Notes under the pieces: generated by a model
The model's input: only the letters and a program-made list of their open reading frames with translations
Databases searched by the model: none
What the model was told of the DNA's origin: nothing
NCBI GenBank assembly: GCA_947501115.1
Contig: CANMVX010000013.1
Location: forward strand, 1 to 64,000
Length of the DNA stretch: 64,000 bases
Direction of reading: 5' to 3'
DNA from: Haliscomenobacteraceae bacterium
Lineage (GTDB): Bacteria; Bacteroidota; Bacteroidia; Chitinophagales; Saprospiraceae
Shown here: positions 8,452 to 16,971 of the stretch, piece after piece
How positions within the stretch are numbered: the first letter of the stretch is position 1
Layout of the letters: every line of letters starts with the position of its first letter
Program-made: the position numbers and the translations under genes

Positions 8452-9966
8452 TTATTTTATCTGTTCGAAACAGCCTATGTCAGGATTAGCGCTATCTCTG
8501 TTTTTATTTAAAAGATCAATTAAAATAGGGTAGGGTTTTAAGAGAGGAAGGCCTTTATTGGCCGCAACGGACAGCGAGTCTAAGGTATAATCGTCTTCTG
8601 AGGGATTTTTAAACACTTTACTTTGTATGCTTCCGTTGATACAATTTTTACATTGGTCAGTAAGGAAATTTGAAAATTGTTTATTTTGACCTGTCAATAA
8701 ATCTTTTACCCTAACTACGCAATTTTCAAATAAAATATTAAAAAGGGCTTTATTTTGTCCACTCGAAATATCTGATAAATTTATTTCATCCTGGTCTGAA
8801 CCATAGAAAATACTATTTCTGAAAGTAGCATTTAGCCTGTATTGGCTTCTACGTTGACAGGTAATTGGGTCATCATAACAAATATAATTTGTCATTCCCA
8901 AGGCAGAAGAATTACTTCCATAACTAGCTATAGTGCAATAATTAAACTGGTAATCACCCCCATTTATACATTGAACAGCACTCCCGCCATTATTATAAAT
9001 TAAGCAGTTGTCGGCTTGAATTGTAGCCCGAACACCTACTAAACCATTCGATGCCGTATTAAAAATACGTGAATTTTTCAACGTGCATTCCGCTGTTGAA
9101 TCTACATATAGACCAACAATACTATTTTTTATAGTTGTATATTGAATTTTATTACCTTTTGACCCACGCCCCAGAATAATTCCATACCATTGTCCCGCAA
9201 CATCTTGATATTCAGGTTCAAGTCTATCTCCTTGAATAACAATTGGTTTGTCGAAAGTCCCGTTCATTAATAGTTTTCCAAACGGCAAAGTATAGAGAAT
9301 ACCATCATTGAACACGCCAAAGGCATTATTTTTAACAATACCACCATGAACATAAATGCGTGTGCCTGGAGGAATATTTAGCGTACAGCTGTCAATAAAA
9401 ATTTCACCATATAGGACATAAGGTTTTGGGTCATTCCAGTTAATTTCTCCGTTTTTACAGCTTAAAACAACAGGTACGCCTTTATTAAATCGAGAGGGAA
9501 AATAATTGGCATTTTGCCCCCAGGCTTCTAAAGTAACCACCTGTTTATTGCCATTAACTTCCAAAATAAGTTCTTCGTTAAAAATAAAAGGACTGACGGA
9601 AAGTGGGGCATTTGGATTAATGGTCACCGTAGCAAATAAATAAATACTGTCTTTCGGGTAAATGGGAATATCTTTTAGTGCCTTTGACCCTGGAAAACCA
9701 TCAACATTAATTTTAAACTTACTATTTGCCCCAGCGGCTAAATAAAGTGAACTGATATTGATAGCTTCTTTTGACGGATTATAAATCTTTAAAATCCTGG
9801 TGGAGGACCCAATTTGGGTGAAAACGGTATCAAAGCGAAGAGTATCGGAGGAAAAAGTAACTTTATCCGTCGGTGAAGTGGTAAATACCCACTCCTTTTG
9901 ACAAGAAATTAGTAAAAGAAGGGAAATATAGATGGTTAAGCCTAAAAGTAGGCGATAGATGTGCAT
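8452..9966 (-). CDS. Lipoprotein with right-handed beta-helix repeats
   Basis: 504 residues. The N-terminus ends in a lipobox (LLLISC, Cys near residue 22), so it should be lipid-anchored. Residues about 35-150 form an Ig-like beta domain (SDTLRFDTVFTQIGSSTRIL). Residues about 160-430 contain short asparagine-rich turns (IKNSIVGLYVDSTAECTLKN, NTASNGLVGVRATIQADNCL) that match parallel beta-helix coils. The C-terminus has NPDIGCFEQ, a common ending of such surface proteins. No catalytic residues recognised. A CAAATATA (minus-strand TATATTTG) lies at 9984-9991, 17 bp upstream of the start. Confidence 0.8.
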   Translation of the reverse strand: MHIYRLLLGLTIYISLLLLISCQKEWVFTTSPTDKVTFSSDTLRFDTVFTQIGSSTRILKIYNPSKEAINISSLYLAAGANSKFKINVDGFPGSKALKDIPIYPKDSIYLFATVTINPNAPLSVSPFIFNEELILEVNGNKQVVTLEAWGQNANYFPSRFNKGVPVVLSCKNGEINWNDPKPYVLYGEIFIDSCTLNIPPGTRIYVHGGIVKNNAFGVFNDGILYTLPFGKLLMNGTFDKPIVIQGDRLEPEYQDVAGQWYGIILGRGSKGNKIQYTTIKNSIVGLYVDSTAECTLKNSRIFNTASNGLVGVRATIQADNCLIYNNGGSAVQCINGGDYQFNYCTIASYGSNSSALGMTNYICYDDPITCQRRSQYRLNATFRNSIFYGSDQDEINLSDISSGQNKALFNILFENCVVRVKDLLTGQNKQFSNFLTDQCKNCINGSIQSKVFKNPSEDDYTLDSLSVAANKGLPLLKPYPILIDLLNKNRDSANPDIGCFEQIK

Positions 9967-10059
9967 GTTTCCTGTTTAGATTGCAAATATAATGGAAGAT
10001 GAATTTAGTATCGCTTATATTTTTAGATTTACATTATTTCTTTATCATTTATTCAGGTT

Positions 10060-10767
10060 ATGACTACTTATCGCAAGCAAAATATAGTTCTTATTATTCC
10101 AGCCTTAAATGAAGAACTTGGCATTGCAGCCGTTCTTAAAAGCTTACCTCCATCTATTTTTTCAGACATAGTGGTTTGTGATAATGGAAGTACAGATAAA
10201 ACAGCTGAAATAGCATCCTCCAATGGAGCTACTGTAGTTTTTGAACCAAGAAGAGGGTATGGTTCTGCCTGTTTGCGCGCTATAGGCTATCTGAAGAATA
10301 AAAATTATCCAGATCCAATGGATCTGGTTGTATTCCTTGATGCTGATCACTCTGATAATCCTTTGGATATTCATGCCATTCTTAAGCCTTTTGAGGACAA
10401 AAAAGTGGAACTTGTGATTGGGTCAAGGGTTTTAGGAGAAAGAGAAAAAAATGCGCTATTATTTCATCAAAGGTTTGGTAATCTGCTGGCGACGTCGTTA
10501 ATCCGTTTATTTTACGGCGTTCGTTTTACCGATTTAGGTCCATTCAGAGCCATTCGCTGGAATACTTTATTAGCCTTGAATATGGAAGATATTGATTTTG
10601 GATGGACGGTAGAAATGCAGGTTAAAGCAGCTAAAAATAAATTGGTTTGCGTGGAAGTCCCCGTTAACTACAGGAAAAGACTAGGAGAATCAAAAATTTC
10701 AGGCACCATAAAAGGGAGTATTTTAGCTGGATATAAAATTATATGGACAATCTTTAAATTATTGTAA
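10060..10767 (+). CDS. Glycosyltransferase family 2 (DPM1-like)
   Basis: 235 residues, a GT-A fold transferase. It has the N-terminal nucleotide-binding strand VLIIPALNEE, VVCDNGSTDKT, and the metal-binding DADHSD. The C-terminus has VPVNYRKRLGESKISGT, as in polyprenyl-phosphate sugar transferases, but there is no membrane-anchor extension. It is the first of three collinear transferase genes. Acceptor not determinable; a lipid-phosphate sugar donor for the GT-C enzyme two genes downstream is a reasonable inference. Confidence 0.88.
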   Translation: MTTYRKQNIVLIIPALNEELGIAAVLKSLPPSIFSDIVVCDNGSTDKTAEIASSNGATVVFEPRRGYGSACLRAIGYLKNKNYPDPMDLVVFLDADHSDNPLDIHAILKPFEDKKVELVIGSRVLGEREKNALLFHQRFGNLLATSLIRLFYGVRFTDLGPFRAIRWNTLLALNMEDIDFGWTVEMQVKAAKNKLVCVEVPVNYRKRLGESKISGTIKGSILAGYKIIWTIFKLL

Positions 10768-10852
10768 ATTTGCGCTCTAAATTGTGACTTTTTACAACAA
10801 CTGACCTCTAATTTAGGAAAGGTTCTTTTTTCATCTACAACTTTTTTCTACT

Positions 10853-12373
10853 ATGTCCATTTTGGCCTACGTTTTCATGGGAATTTATGCAACTTGCCTG
10901 TTGTATATCACCTTATATTGTGTCATGCAATTTGATCTTCTTGTATATTATAAGAGAGGTCTAAAATCATTATCTCCCTCTACAGGTGGTAGCTTGAAAA
11001 ATGAAGTGGATGACATCCTTCCCGCTGACTATGTCTGGCCAATGGTCACTGTGCAATTACCATTATATAATGAACAGTATGTAGTAGAAAGATTGATTGA
11101 CACTATAGCTGCCTTTGATTATCCAAAAGATCGGTTTGAAATTCATATTTTAGATGATTCCACCGATGAGACACTAGACATAGTAAAAAGAAAAGTAGAG
11201 GAATACAAAGCAAAAGGATTTCAGATTGAACAGATTTTAAGGACTGTTCGTCAGGGTTACAAGGCGGGGGCGCTAAAAGATGGGACAGTTTTCGCCAAAG
11301 GTGAGTTTCTGGCTATTTTCGATGCAGATTTTATGCCCAAACCTGATTTTCTTAAAAAAACAGTACCATTCTTTCAGGACCCAAAAGTGGGCGTTGTGCA
11401 GACGCGCTGGGAACATATAAATCAGAATTATTCTCTAATCACAAAACTTCAGGCTCTTCAGTTAAATGTTCACTTTACCGTAGAACAAGTGGGTAGGATG
11501 CAAGGCGATTATTTTCTTCAGTTCAATGGTACTGCTGGTGTTTGGAGAAAGTCAACCATCGAGGATGCTGGCGGTTGGGAGGCGGACACTTTAACGGAAG
11601 ATTTAGATTTGAGCATTAGAGCGCAAATGAAAGGATGGAAAATTAAGTTCCTTGAAGAAATTGGTTCTCCGGCTGAATTACCAGCTGAGATGAATGCCCT
11701 AAAATCTCAACAATTTCGCTGGATGAAAGGAGGAGCTGAAACAGCAAGAAAAATGCTACCTACCCTTTGGAAATCAAAAGACCTGACTACAAGACAAAAA
11801 ATACACGCCACACAGCATCTTTTTGCCAGTAGTGTCTTTCTTTTTGTTTTTGCTACCGGTATATCCAGTGTTCCGTTACTTTATTATATGGAGGAATTTA
11901 TAGCCAGAGGATTTAATAAAGATGTATTTACCTATTTTTTCCTTGGTATGATGTCCGTCACTTCAGTCTATTTTGTAGCGAATATTCAGTCTCCGGCAAG
12001 GCAAAAGTCAATTGCTGACGCTACCGTTGAATTTTTTCTACTTTTTCCCGTCTTTCTATCGCTTTCAATGGGCCTTTCCTTCCATAATAGTATTGCAGTT
12101 ATTGAAGGTTATCTTGGAAAGAAATCTGCCTTCGTAAGAACACCAAAATTTAATATTACCAATGCGGGTGATTCGTTTATGAAAAATAAATACATCATTA
12201 GAAAATTAGCTCCTTCGACCATTGTGGAGGGTCTTCTTGCTTTGTATTATATTGGTGGAATCGCCTTAGGGATTCATTTAGGGCTATATATCTTTCTGGT
12301 TTTCCATATCATGCTGGCTTTTGGTTTTGGTGCCATCTTCTTTTTTACCGCTAAACATAGTTTAAACGGGTAA
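10853..12373 (+). CDS. Cellulose-synthase-like membrane glycosyltransferase, GT2
   Basis: 506 residues. One N-terminal membrane helix (about 1-25), then a processive-type GT2 catalytic domain with VQLPLYNEQYVVERL, HILDDSTDET, FDADFMP, TEDLDLSIRAQMKGW and the Q..RW-type motif QQFRWMKGG. Four or so C-terminal membrane segments follow. Such proteins act as beta-glucan synthases or as glycolipid (glucosylceramide-like) synthases. No BcsB, PilZ or cellulase partner is nearby, so a cellulose locus is unlikely. A TAAATTTG -7-like motif overlaps the preceding stop codon (10765-10772). Confidence 0.88.
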   Translation: MSILAYVFMGIYATCLLYITLYCVMQFDLLVYYKRGLKSLSPSTGGSLKNEVDDILPADYVWPMVTVQLPLYNEQYVVERLIDTIAAFDYPKDRFEIHILDDSTDETLDIVKRKVEEYKAKGFQIEQILRTVRQGYKAGALKDGTVFAKGEFLAIFDADFMPKPDFLKKTVPFFQDPKVGVVQTRWEHINQNYSLITKLQALQLNVHFTVEQVGRMQGDYFLQFNGTAGVWRKSTIEDAGGWEADTLTEDLDLSIRAQMKGWKIKFLEEIGSPAELPAEMNALKSQQFRWMKGGAETARKMLPTLWKSKDLTTRQKIHATQHLFASSVFLFVFATGISSVPLLYYMEEFIARGFNKDVFTYFFLGMMSVTSVYFVANIQSPARQKSIADATVEFFLLFPVFLSLSMGLSFHNSIAVIEGYLGKKSAFVRTPKFNITNAGDSFMKNKYIIRKLAPSTIVEGLLALYYIGGIALGIHLGLYIFLVFHIMLAFGFGAIFFFTAKHSLNG

Positions 12374-12399
12374 TAAATTAGACTTAATCAAGTTTCTTT

Positions 12400-13701
12400 A
12401 TGTATTTAAAATACTTGATTGGTGCCGTATTTTCTTTTTCTTTGGTTTTTGGAATGCTATCTGCTAACCAGTCAGATTTTATATCCATCCTTTTATGGCT
12501 GGTTCCAGTTAATATAGGTTATTTTCTGCTGCTTTATTTATCAAAAAATGATAGTTCTGTATCGTTCTATCTTTTCATTGCAGTGGTTATCAGGATATCG
12601 TTGGTGTTCACAACCCCTAATTTATCTGACGATTATTTTAGGTTTTTTTGGGATGGAAATATATCTATTCAAGATAAAAACCCTTATGATAAAAGACCAT
12701 CTGAGCTTATAACTTCTTCTGCCATCGAAAGAGACCAATATTTATTCCGTCACCTGAATAGTCCGGAATATCATAGTGTTTATCCTCCCTTTTTGCAATT
12801 TCTATTTAAATATTCGGTAAAAATGGGTAATAATAGGATAGATACAGATATCCTCATATTAAAGGTATTTTATGCTTTATTTTCTATTAGCTTGGTTTTT
12901 TTATTGCCTGTAATTTTAAAATTATATGATTTAAACCCTTGGCGGGCTATGATTTACTTATTAAACCCGCTCGTCATCATAGAGGAGATGGGAAATTTAC
13001 ATGCAGAGGGAATCATGGTATTTTTCCTTGCCCTATTTTTTTTGTTCCTTAAAAAATTCCCCCAATACGCATTTTTACCATTTTCCTCTGCCATAGTATT
13101 AAAATTAACACCCTTACTATTACTTCCTTCCATATTATGGAGACTTTCACTAAGACAGCGCTTTATTTTTTGTTTTGGACTTCTTCTTTTAATCATTTTA
13201 TCTTTCTATCCTTACGCAGATGGATTAATGAGAGGAGGCTTTTTCAAAAGTCTTACTTTGTATTTTAATGCTTTAGAATTTAATGCATTTGGCTATAATC
13301 TATTTAAATATTGGGGATATTTGATTTACGGTTACAACAAAATCAAATTATTAGGACCGCTGACGGCATGTATATCTTTTATACTAATTCTTTATTTTTC
13401 AATTAAAAAGGGAAAAGGGGCATGGGAAACTTTCCCTTTACAATGTTTAATTTTATATTTTATACATCTATTTTTTAGTCCTGTTGTTCACCCATGGTAT
13501 TTAATTCCTTTGGTTTTCTTTTCTGTATTTAACAGAATGTATTTTGTTATTGTATGGGCAACTTTTTCAATGCTCAGCTACAGTCATTACCATGGGGGAA
13601 CGAATAAAGAACAATATTACCTTGTTTTTCTTGAATATGCTGTTGTTTTGATAGTACTATGGACTGACTTTTCTCAAAAGCGTATTAACACGGTGGCTTG
13701 A
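12400..13701 (+). CDS. Polytopic GT-C-like glycosyltransferase
   Basis: 433 residues with about ten hydrophobic segments. The luminal loop pattern NLSDDYFRFFWDGNI and DKNPYDKRPSEL, followed by YHSVYPPF, resembles polyprenol-phosphate mannosyltransferases of the GT-C/GT87 type, where acidic loop residues bind the lipid-linked donor. NLHAEGIMVF is a further conserved-looking loop. It follows the cellulose-synthase-like gene by 26 bp. Function is inferred from topology and motifs, not from a specific assigned homolog. Confidence 0.75.
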   Translation: MYLKYLIGAVFSFSLVFGMLSANQSDFISILLWLVPVNIGYFLLLYLSKNDSSVSFYLFIAVVIRISLVFTTPNLSDDYFRFFWDGNISIQDKNPYDKRPSELITSSAIERDQYLFRHLNSPEYHSVYPPFLQFLFKYSVKMGNNRIDTDILILKVFYALFSISLVFLLPVILKLYDLNPWRAMIYLLNPLVIIEEMGNLHAEGIMVFFLALFFLFLKKFPQYAFLPFSSAIVLKLTPLLLLPSILWRLSLRQRFIFCFGLLLLIILSFYPYADGLMRGGFFKSLTLYFNALEFNAFGYNLFKYWGYLIYGYNKIKLLGPLTACISFILILYFSIKKGKGAWETFPLQCLILYFIHLFFSPVVHPWYLIPLVFFSVFNRMYFVIVWATFSMLSYSHYHGGTNKEQYYLVFLEYAVVLIVLWTDFSQKRINTVA

Positions 13702-13705
13702 GCGT

Positions 13706-13747
13706 ATTTAACCATCTAAAGATTTAATACCCTTTAGATGGTTAAAT
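13706..13747. terminator. Bidirectional hairpin between convergent genes
   Basis: ATTTAACCATCTAAAG (13706-13721) pairs perfectly with CTTTAGATGGTTAAAT (13732-13747) around a 10-nt loop. It lies between the GT-C stop and the rhodanese stop. AT-rich with no strong T run, so a weaker terminator for both sides. Confidence 0.7.
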
Positions 13748-13754
13748 TAAAAAT

Positions 13755-14060
13755 TCAAGAAAAAAGTCTGGCAATTTGCCTCCAGGATCCTGCATTATAA
13801 GCATCGAGGCCATTTTTACGTAGTAAGGAAACAGCCATGCTACTTCTGCTACCAGATTGACAGCAAGCTATAATTGTTTTTTGCTTAGCTTTGAGTTCAG
13901 AAATTTTACCTGACAAATCACTTAAAGGAATATTTATTGATTTTGGATGATGACCATTTTTAAACTCTTCCTTTGTGCGAACGTCAAGAATAAGGGCACC
14001 ATTTTCGGCAAATGCTTTTAAATCGGGGCCAGTAAATAGATTTTTTAACCAGTTTAACAT
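13755..14060 (-). CDS. Single-domain rhodanese-like protein
   Basis: 101 residues, one rhodanese domain. ILDVRTKEEFKNGHHPKSIN is followed by the active-site loop CQSGSRS, with the catalytic cysteine preceded by a second cysteine (ACCQSGSRS). No signal peptide, so cytoplasmic sulfur transfer is likely. Standalone gene, divergent from the helicase gene 78 bp away. Confidence 0.9.
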   Translation of the reverse strand: MLNWLKNLFTGPDLKAFAENGALILDVRTKEEFKNGHHPKSINIPLSDLSGKISELKAKQKTIIACCQSGSRSSMAVSLLRKNGLDAYNAGSWRQIARLFS

Positions 14061-14138
14061 TGTGTATTTTTTTCAAAATTAGCTGTTGTTAATCATAAAC
14101 ATTGTGACTATCATCACATTAAAAGGTAAGAAGGATAA

Positions 14139-16049
14139 ATGGAAGGAATAGAGGAAAAAATCAAAGAACTTGAGAAATGGCTTACCTTGGAAAAGCAAGA
14201 AGATTTAAGACAGTTTCAGTCTTACCTTCTGCCTTTGTCATTAGCTGAAAAAAGAGAAAGGGGCTATTTATGGTATCCGTTGACTATTTTGCATCAAGGT
14301 TTTTCGATAGGAGAAAATATAAAAGTATCGGTTGAACGAACTAAAAACAAGGGAAAAGCACATGTTTTTAGAGCGGGGAATCCTGTTCGCTTTTGCGAAA
14401 TTACAGATCAAAAAGAAGGGACTTATCTGGTGGGTGTGGTTCATTTTGTAAGAGAGGATACGATGCAGATTATTTTTGGGCAATCGTTCCTTCCGGACTG
14501 GGTTTTTAAATCGTCTGTTGCCATTCTTCCTGAATTTGATGAAAAGTCATATAGAGAAATGGAGTCGGTGTTAAAAACACTGAAGAATACGCATAAAGGA
14601 AGAGTTCAGCATTTTAAAGAGATCTTATTTGGGGATAAATTACCCGTTTTTACTCTATTGAAAGATGAAGCATTAAATCCTTTGCTGAATAACTCTCAAA
14701 ATGACGCAATTAACCATATTATTTCAGCAAAGGATATCTCGATTATTCACGGTCCACCTGGTACGGGTAAGACCACTACGCTGGTGTCGGCTATTGCACG
14801 TTTATGTGATATTGAATATCAGGTTTTAGTTTGTGCTCCCAGTAACACTGCGGTAGATTTATTAACAGAAAGGATAAGCAAAAAAGGGATTAACGTAGTG
14901 AGATTAGGAAATATTTCCAGGGTCGATGAAGACATTTTGAATCATACGCTCGATTACCAAATATCAGCACACGAGGAATCTAAAGCTATCAAAAGAATGC
15001 GCATTGAGGCTGATGCTTTAAGAAAAAAAGCTAATTCTTTTCGCACGCCATTAGATTATGGTCAGAAAAGACAGAAAAGAGAATTATTGAGTGAAGCAAG
15101 TGATCTTTCTACTTGGGTAAATCAATTAGAAAAAAGACTGATAGAGCAGATTTTAGACCGTGCACAGGTAATTACCTGTACTTTGGTGGGTGCTGCACAT
15201 TCTTTATTAGCTGGAAGAAAGTTTACTACAGTACTTATTGATGAAGCGGCACAAGCACTTGAACCCGCTACCTGGATACCTATTTTGAAGGCAGAAAGGG
15301 TAGTCCTCTGCGGTGACCCTTTTCAACTTCCACCAACAGTAAAATCAAGAGATGCCAATAAATCTGGCCTGTCATTAACCTTAATGGAGAAAGCCATACA
15401 AAAAGGATTTGTGCACCAAATGCTGGAAGTCCAGTATAGGGGTAATGAACTAATAATGGGCTACTCAAATCAGTATTTTTATAATAATAAGCTGTTGGCT
15501 TCTCCTACAGTGAAAGATAAAAAATTACCTTTTCAGGATAATAGCCCCTTGGTTTTTATAGATACAGCAGGAACTGGGTTCGAGGAAAAACCTGAACCTG
15601 GTTCTGGAAGCCTCTTTAATGCCGATGAGTTTAGTCTCTTAAGGGAGCATATTTATCGAATAATAAATGAAACACAAGCCTTGGTTAATTTTGATTTTCC
15701 TTCTATCGTGATACTTTCCCCCTATAAAGGACAAATCAATTACATGGAAAGAGAAATTCGAGCTGACGATAAACTAGTGAATTTAGCGATAAAAGTGAAA
15801 ACCATCGATGGTTTTCAGGGCCAGGAGAGTGATATAGTAATCGTAAGTTTAGTTAGGTCAAATGGAAAAAATGATATAGGGTTTTTAAAGGACTACCGTA
15901 GGTTTAATGTGGCCATAACCAGAGCTAAAAGTCAGGTAGTAGTGGTAGGAGATAGCTCAACTATCGGTAAAGACTTGTTTTTTGCTGGATTCCTAGATTA
16001 CTGCGAGGCGAACGCCTCCTATAGAACAGCTTGGGAGTATATGGCATAA
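14139..16049 (+). CDS. SF1 (Upf1/IGHMBP2-like) helicase
   Basis: 636 residues. The N-terminal part (about 1-180) contains a beta-barrel-like region. The helicase core starts with Walker A HGPPGTGKTTT near residue 206, then an approximately 100-residue coiled insertion, motif II DEAAQALEPATW, motif III LCGDPFQLPPT, and C-terminal motifs VKTIDGFQGQESDIV and FNVAITRAKSQVVVVGD. This is the SF1B layout of Upf1/Dna2/IGHMBP2 proteins, acting 5'-3' on RNA or DNA. The bacterial role is not well defined. No nuclease domain is fused and no defence gene is adjacent. Confidence 0.92.
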   Translation: MEGIEEKIKELEKWLTLEKQEDLRQFQSYLLPLSLAEKRERGYLWYPLTILHQGFSIGENIKVSVERTKNKGKAHVFRAGNPVRFCEITDQKEGTYLVGVVHFVREDTMQIIFGQSFLPDWVFKSSVAILPEFDEKSYREMESVLKTLKNTHKGRVQHFKEILFGDKLPVFTLLKDEALNPLLNNSQNDAINHIISAKDISIIHGPPGTGKTTTLVSAIARLCDIEYQVLVCAPSNTAVDLLTERISKKGINVVRLGNISRVDEDILNHTLDYQISAHEESKAIKRMRIEADALRKKANSFRTPLDYGQKRQKRELLSEASDLSTWVNQLEKRLIEQILDRAQVITCTLVGAAHSLLAGRKFTTVLIDEAAQALEPATWIPILKAERVVLCGDPFQLPPTVKSRDANKSGLSLTLMEKAIQKGFVHQMLEVQYRGNELIMGYSNQYFYNNKLLASPTVKDKKLPFQDNSPLVFIDTAGTGFEEKPEPGSGSLFNADEFSLLREHIYRIINETQALVNFDFPSIVILSPYKGQINYMEREIRADDKLVNLAIKVKTIDGFQGQESDIVIVSLVRSNGKNDIGFLKDYRRFNVAITRAKSQVVVVGDSSTIGKDLFFAGFLDYCEANASYRTAWEYMA

Positions 16050-16084
16050 AAAAAGGGGGAAGATTTTACCTTCCCCCTTTTTTA
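16050..16084. terminator. Bidirectional terminator, helicase gene / gldN
   Basis: AAAAGGGGGAAG and CTTCCCCCTTTT pair perfectly around a 7-nt loop, flanked by A and T runs on both strands. It begins directly after the helicase stop and ends 8 bp before the gldN stop. Confidence 0.9.
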
Positions 16085-16092
16085 CCTTTTAT

Positions 16093-16962
16093 TTAATGAA
16101 CCCAAAGATCATTTTCATAATTGAAAATGGATTGTTTCAATTTTTCTGATTCTAAGAGCATATCTCTACCAGAACCAAACTGATTTTGCAATCGTTGGTC
16201 ACCCACATTGGATACCTTGATAATGTAGGAAGAGAAATATCTCATCTCCATTAAATCTTCCCAGGATATTTGGGAAGCGTCATTTGCCGGATTGAACACC
16301 ATTTCACTCACAAGATATTCTCTTGCCTCAGGATAATAAACCCAAAATAAGGGGGTTTCACCTATCGTTGAACCTTGATCAGACTTTACCTGAATGAGTG
16401 GCGCAATACCTAGAATTCTAACTTTTTGTGTAGAAGACTGTTTGTCGAAATACCATATCTCTTTTACCCTGTAACGCTTAATATCTTCGAAGTTGATATC
16501 ATTTTTCACTTCTTTGACAGTAATTTCGTAGGTCACCGGATCTTGAATAGGAATGGAATCGATTTTAAATAATTGCTTATCGATTTGTTCTTGAACCATT
16601 TCTTGTTTAAAATCCTCATCTGCGAATACACGCATTGGTCTTTCTTCATTTTTTATGGCATCCAGGAAAATCTGAAATAAAGGCCTGACAGGGTAAGAAA
16701 AAGTCTGATTCATTTTTTCACGAACGTCAATGACTCTCCAAACTCTTTTTTTCCAGAAAACATCAGATTCTCTGAGTGGTTCATAAGGAAGCAACTTTTT
16801 GGTTTGCCTTATGCTCGAACCAGTAATATCATCGAGAGGAGCTTCCCTGAGTATAGTTCCTGATTCAGTCATAATATTGTCCGGCACCTGAGAAAAACCA
16901 CTTACACCTATAAAAGTGAGTAGAGACAGGATTAGGAATGGACTAAAATTTTTCTTGAACAT
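16093..16962 (-). CDS. gldN: Gliding motility / type IX secretion protein GldN (PorN)
   Basis: 289 residues with an N-terminal signal peptide (about 1-25). The segment LRESDVFWKKRVWRVIDVREKMN and later RVKEIWYFDKQSS are typical of GldN. GldN forms, with GldK, the periplasmic ring on the outer membrane of the type IX secretion system. Last gene of the gldKLMN run, 9 bp after gldM. Function follows from family and from the conserved gene order. Confidence 0.94.
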   Translation of the reverse strand: MFKKNFSPFLILSLLTFIGVSGFSQVPDNIMTESGTILREAPLDDITGSSIRQTKKLLPYEPLRESDVFWKKRVWRVIDVREKMNQTFSYPVRPLFQIFLDAIKNEERPMRVFADEDFKQEMVQEQIDKQLFKIDSIPIQDPVTYEITVKEVKNDINFEDIKRYRVKEIWYFDKQSSTQKVRILGIAPLIQVKSDQGSTIGETPLFWVYYPEAREYLVSEMVFNPANDASQISWEDLMEMRYFSSYIIKVSNVGDQRLQNQFGSGRDMLLESEKLKQSIFNYENDLWVH

Positions 16963-16971
16963 GGATAAACT

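Noticed and set aside
13706..13747. Insertion sequence terminal repeat
   Set aside because: A single hairpin between convergent stops with no transposase or target duplication; best read as a bidirectional terminator.
14139..16049. Helicase as part of a defence system
   Set aside because: No nuclease, methylase or other defence gene is adjacent; neighbours are a rhodanese and T9SS genes.
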